DNA from: Pseudomonas sp. B21-015
Lineage (GTDB): Bacteria > Pseudomonadota > Gammaproteobacteria > Pseudomonadales > Pseudomonadaceae
DNA: 64,000 bases
Assembly (NCBI RefSeq): GCF_024749285.1
Contig: NZ_CP087196.1
Span: forward strand, 1,860,001 to 1,924,000
Reading direction: 5' to 3'
Every line of letters starts with the position of its first letter. Positions within the stretch are counted from its first letter, which is position 1. The position numbers were made by a program, and so were the translations under genes. The notes under the pieces are model-generated. The model was not told the origin of the DNA, did no database searches, and saw nothing but the letters and a program-made list of their open reading frames with translations. Of this stretch, positions 63,351 through 64,000 are shown one piece after another.

Positions 63351-64000
63351 ATGTTCGAATCTGCCGAAATCGGTCATGTCATCGACAAAGAAACCTATGA
63401 AGCCGAAGTGCCGGCGTTGCGTGAAGCCTTGCTCGAAGCGCAGTTCGAACTTCGGCAGCAACACCGCTTTCCGGTCATCATTTTGATCAACGGCATCGAA
63501 GGGGCCGGCAAGGGCGAGACGGTCAAGTTGCTCAACGAATGGATGGACCCGCGCTTGATCGAGGTCCGCACCTTCGACCAGCAGACCGACGAAGAGCTGG
63601 CGCGACCGCCCGCCTGGCGTTACTGGCGGATGCTTCCGGCCAAGGGCCGCATGGGGATTTTCTTCGGCAACTGGTACAGCCAGATGCTGCAGGGACGGGT
63701 TCATGGCCTGTTCAAGGATCCGCGACTTGATCAAAGCATTAACGGGGCCGAGCGGTTGGAGAAGATGCTCTGCGACGAAGGCGCGCTGATCTTCAAGTTC
63801 TGGTTTCACCTCTCCAAAAAACAAATGAAAGCGCGGCTCAAGGCGCTGGCTGACGATCCGCTGCACAGTTGGCGCATCAGCCCGCTGGACTGGCAACAGT
63901 CCCAAACGTACGACAAGTTTGTGAAGTACGGCGAACGTGTATTGCGCCGCACCAGCCGCGACTATGCGCCATGGCATGTGATCGCTGGCGTGGACACGCA
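63351..64000 (+). CDS. Polyphosphate:AMP phosphotransferase (PPK2 class), 3' end outside window
   Basis: First 216 residues. Walker A GIEGAGKGETV (near 47-57), DQQTDEELARPPAWRYWR, FFGNWYSQML lid and HLSKKQMKARLKALADDP are PPK2 marks. The N-terminal extension and this length suggest the two-domain class II enzyme that makes ADP from AMP and polyphosphate, but the second domain is not in the window. AAGGAG is 8 nt before ATG 63351. Confidence 0.88.
   Translation, partial: MFESAEIGHVIDKETYEAEVPALREALLEAQFELRQQHRFPVIILINGIEGAGKGETVKLLNEWMDPRLIEVRTFDQQTDEELARPPAWRYWRMLPAKGRMGIFFGNWYSQMLQGRVHGLFKDPRLDQSINGAERLEKMLCDEGALIFKFWFHLSKKQMKARLKALADDPLHSWRISPLDWQQSQTYDKFVKYGERVLRRTSRDYAPWHVIAGVDT

Overview
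The window is chromosomal DNA from a Pseudomonas of the fluorescens group. The evidence is gene order (maf-yceD-rpmF-plsX-fabD-fabG-acpP-fabF-pabC-mltG-tmk-holB-pilZ-tatD), a high-GC background, many REP/REPIN hairpins of the kinds typical of these genomes, and orthologues of genes known from P. aeruginosa and P. fluorescens. The species is inferred from family resemblance; no search was run. About 75 protein genes, one likely small RNA, eight intrinsic terminators, two terminator-like hairpins and many operator-like palindromes are supported. No tRNA, rRNA, CRISPR array or intact insertion sequence was seen.

Layout. 1-11.7 kb: envelope, fatty-acid and DNA-replication housekeeping genes in one long plus-strand block. 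11.7-16.2 kb: a minus-strand sRNA that fits RgsA, a TetR regulator, a MoaA-like radical SAM enzyme, two conserved hypothetical genes and a signal-peptide-less lipase. 16.3-23 kb: an aldose-oxidation and uptake locus (GntR regulator, SMP-30 lactonase, a 55-codon leader ORF, SDR dehydrogenase, AraFGH transporter). 23.1-27.5 kb: an operon resembling E. coli yegTUVW (UTRA-type GntR, ADP-ribosylglycohydrolase family enzyme, NCS1 permease, PfkB kinase). 27.6-29.9 kb: small conserved genes, an HD phosphohydrolase and a GNAT.

30.0-34.25 kb is an accessory island, with AT-rich sequence from 31.2 kb on. It has a PAAR protein, an alpha/beta-hydrolase that looks like a type VI secretion lipase effector, and three paralogous lipoproteins likely to be immunity proteins. 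One of these is fused to a copy of the PAAR protein's C-terminal domain. Between them lies the wreck of a second hydrolase. The island ends directly against the promoter of the D-galactonate operon.

34.3-39.5 kb: dgoK-dgoA-dgoD-dgoT-iclR. The dgoK promoter is nearly the same as the promoter before the leader ORF and SDR gene 16 kb upstream, including a 15-bp palindrome. The two loci therefore look like one regulon that takes up and oxidises galactose-type sugars and splits the product to pyruvate and glyceraldehyde 3-phosphate. Matches to the Crc/Hfq catabolite-activity motif sit just before the ribosome sites of three of these genes.

39.5-64 kb: alcohol dehydrogenase with divergent AraC regulator; ETF-ubiquinone oxidoreductase divergent from etfBA, with a PsrA-like box at its promoter; a periplasmic binding protein; a DUF4398/OmpA lipoprotein pair; a MocR regulator; an LtaS-like sulfatase; a divergent CsrA paralogue; the three-gene N-acetylglutaminylglutamine amide (osmoprotectant) operon; mnmC; and the start of a polyphosphate:AMP phosphotransferase gene that runs out of the window.
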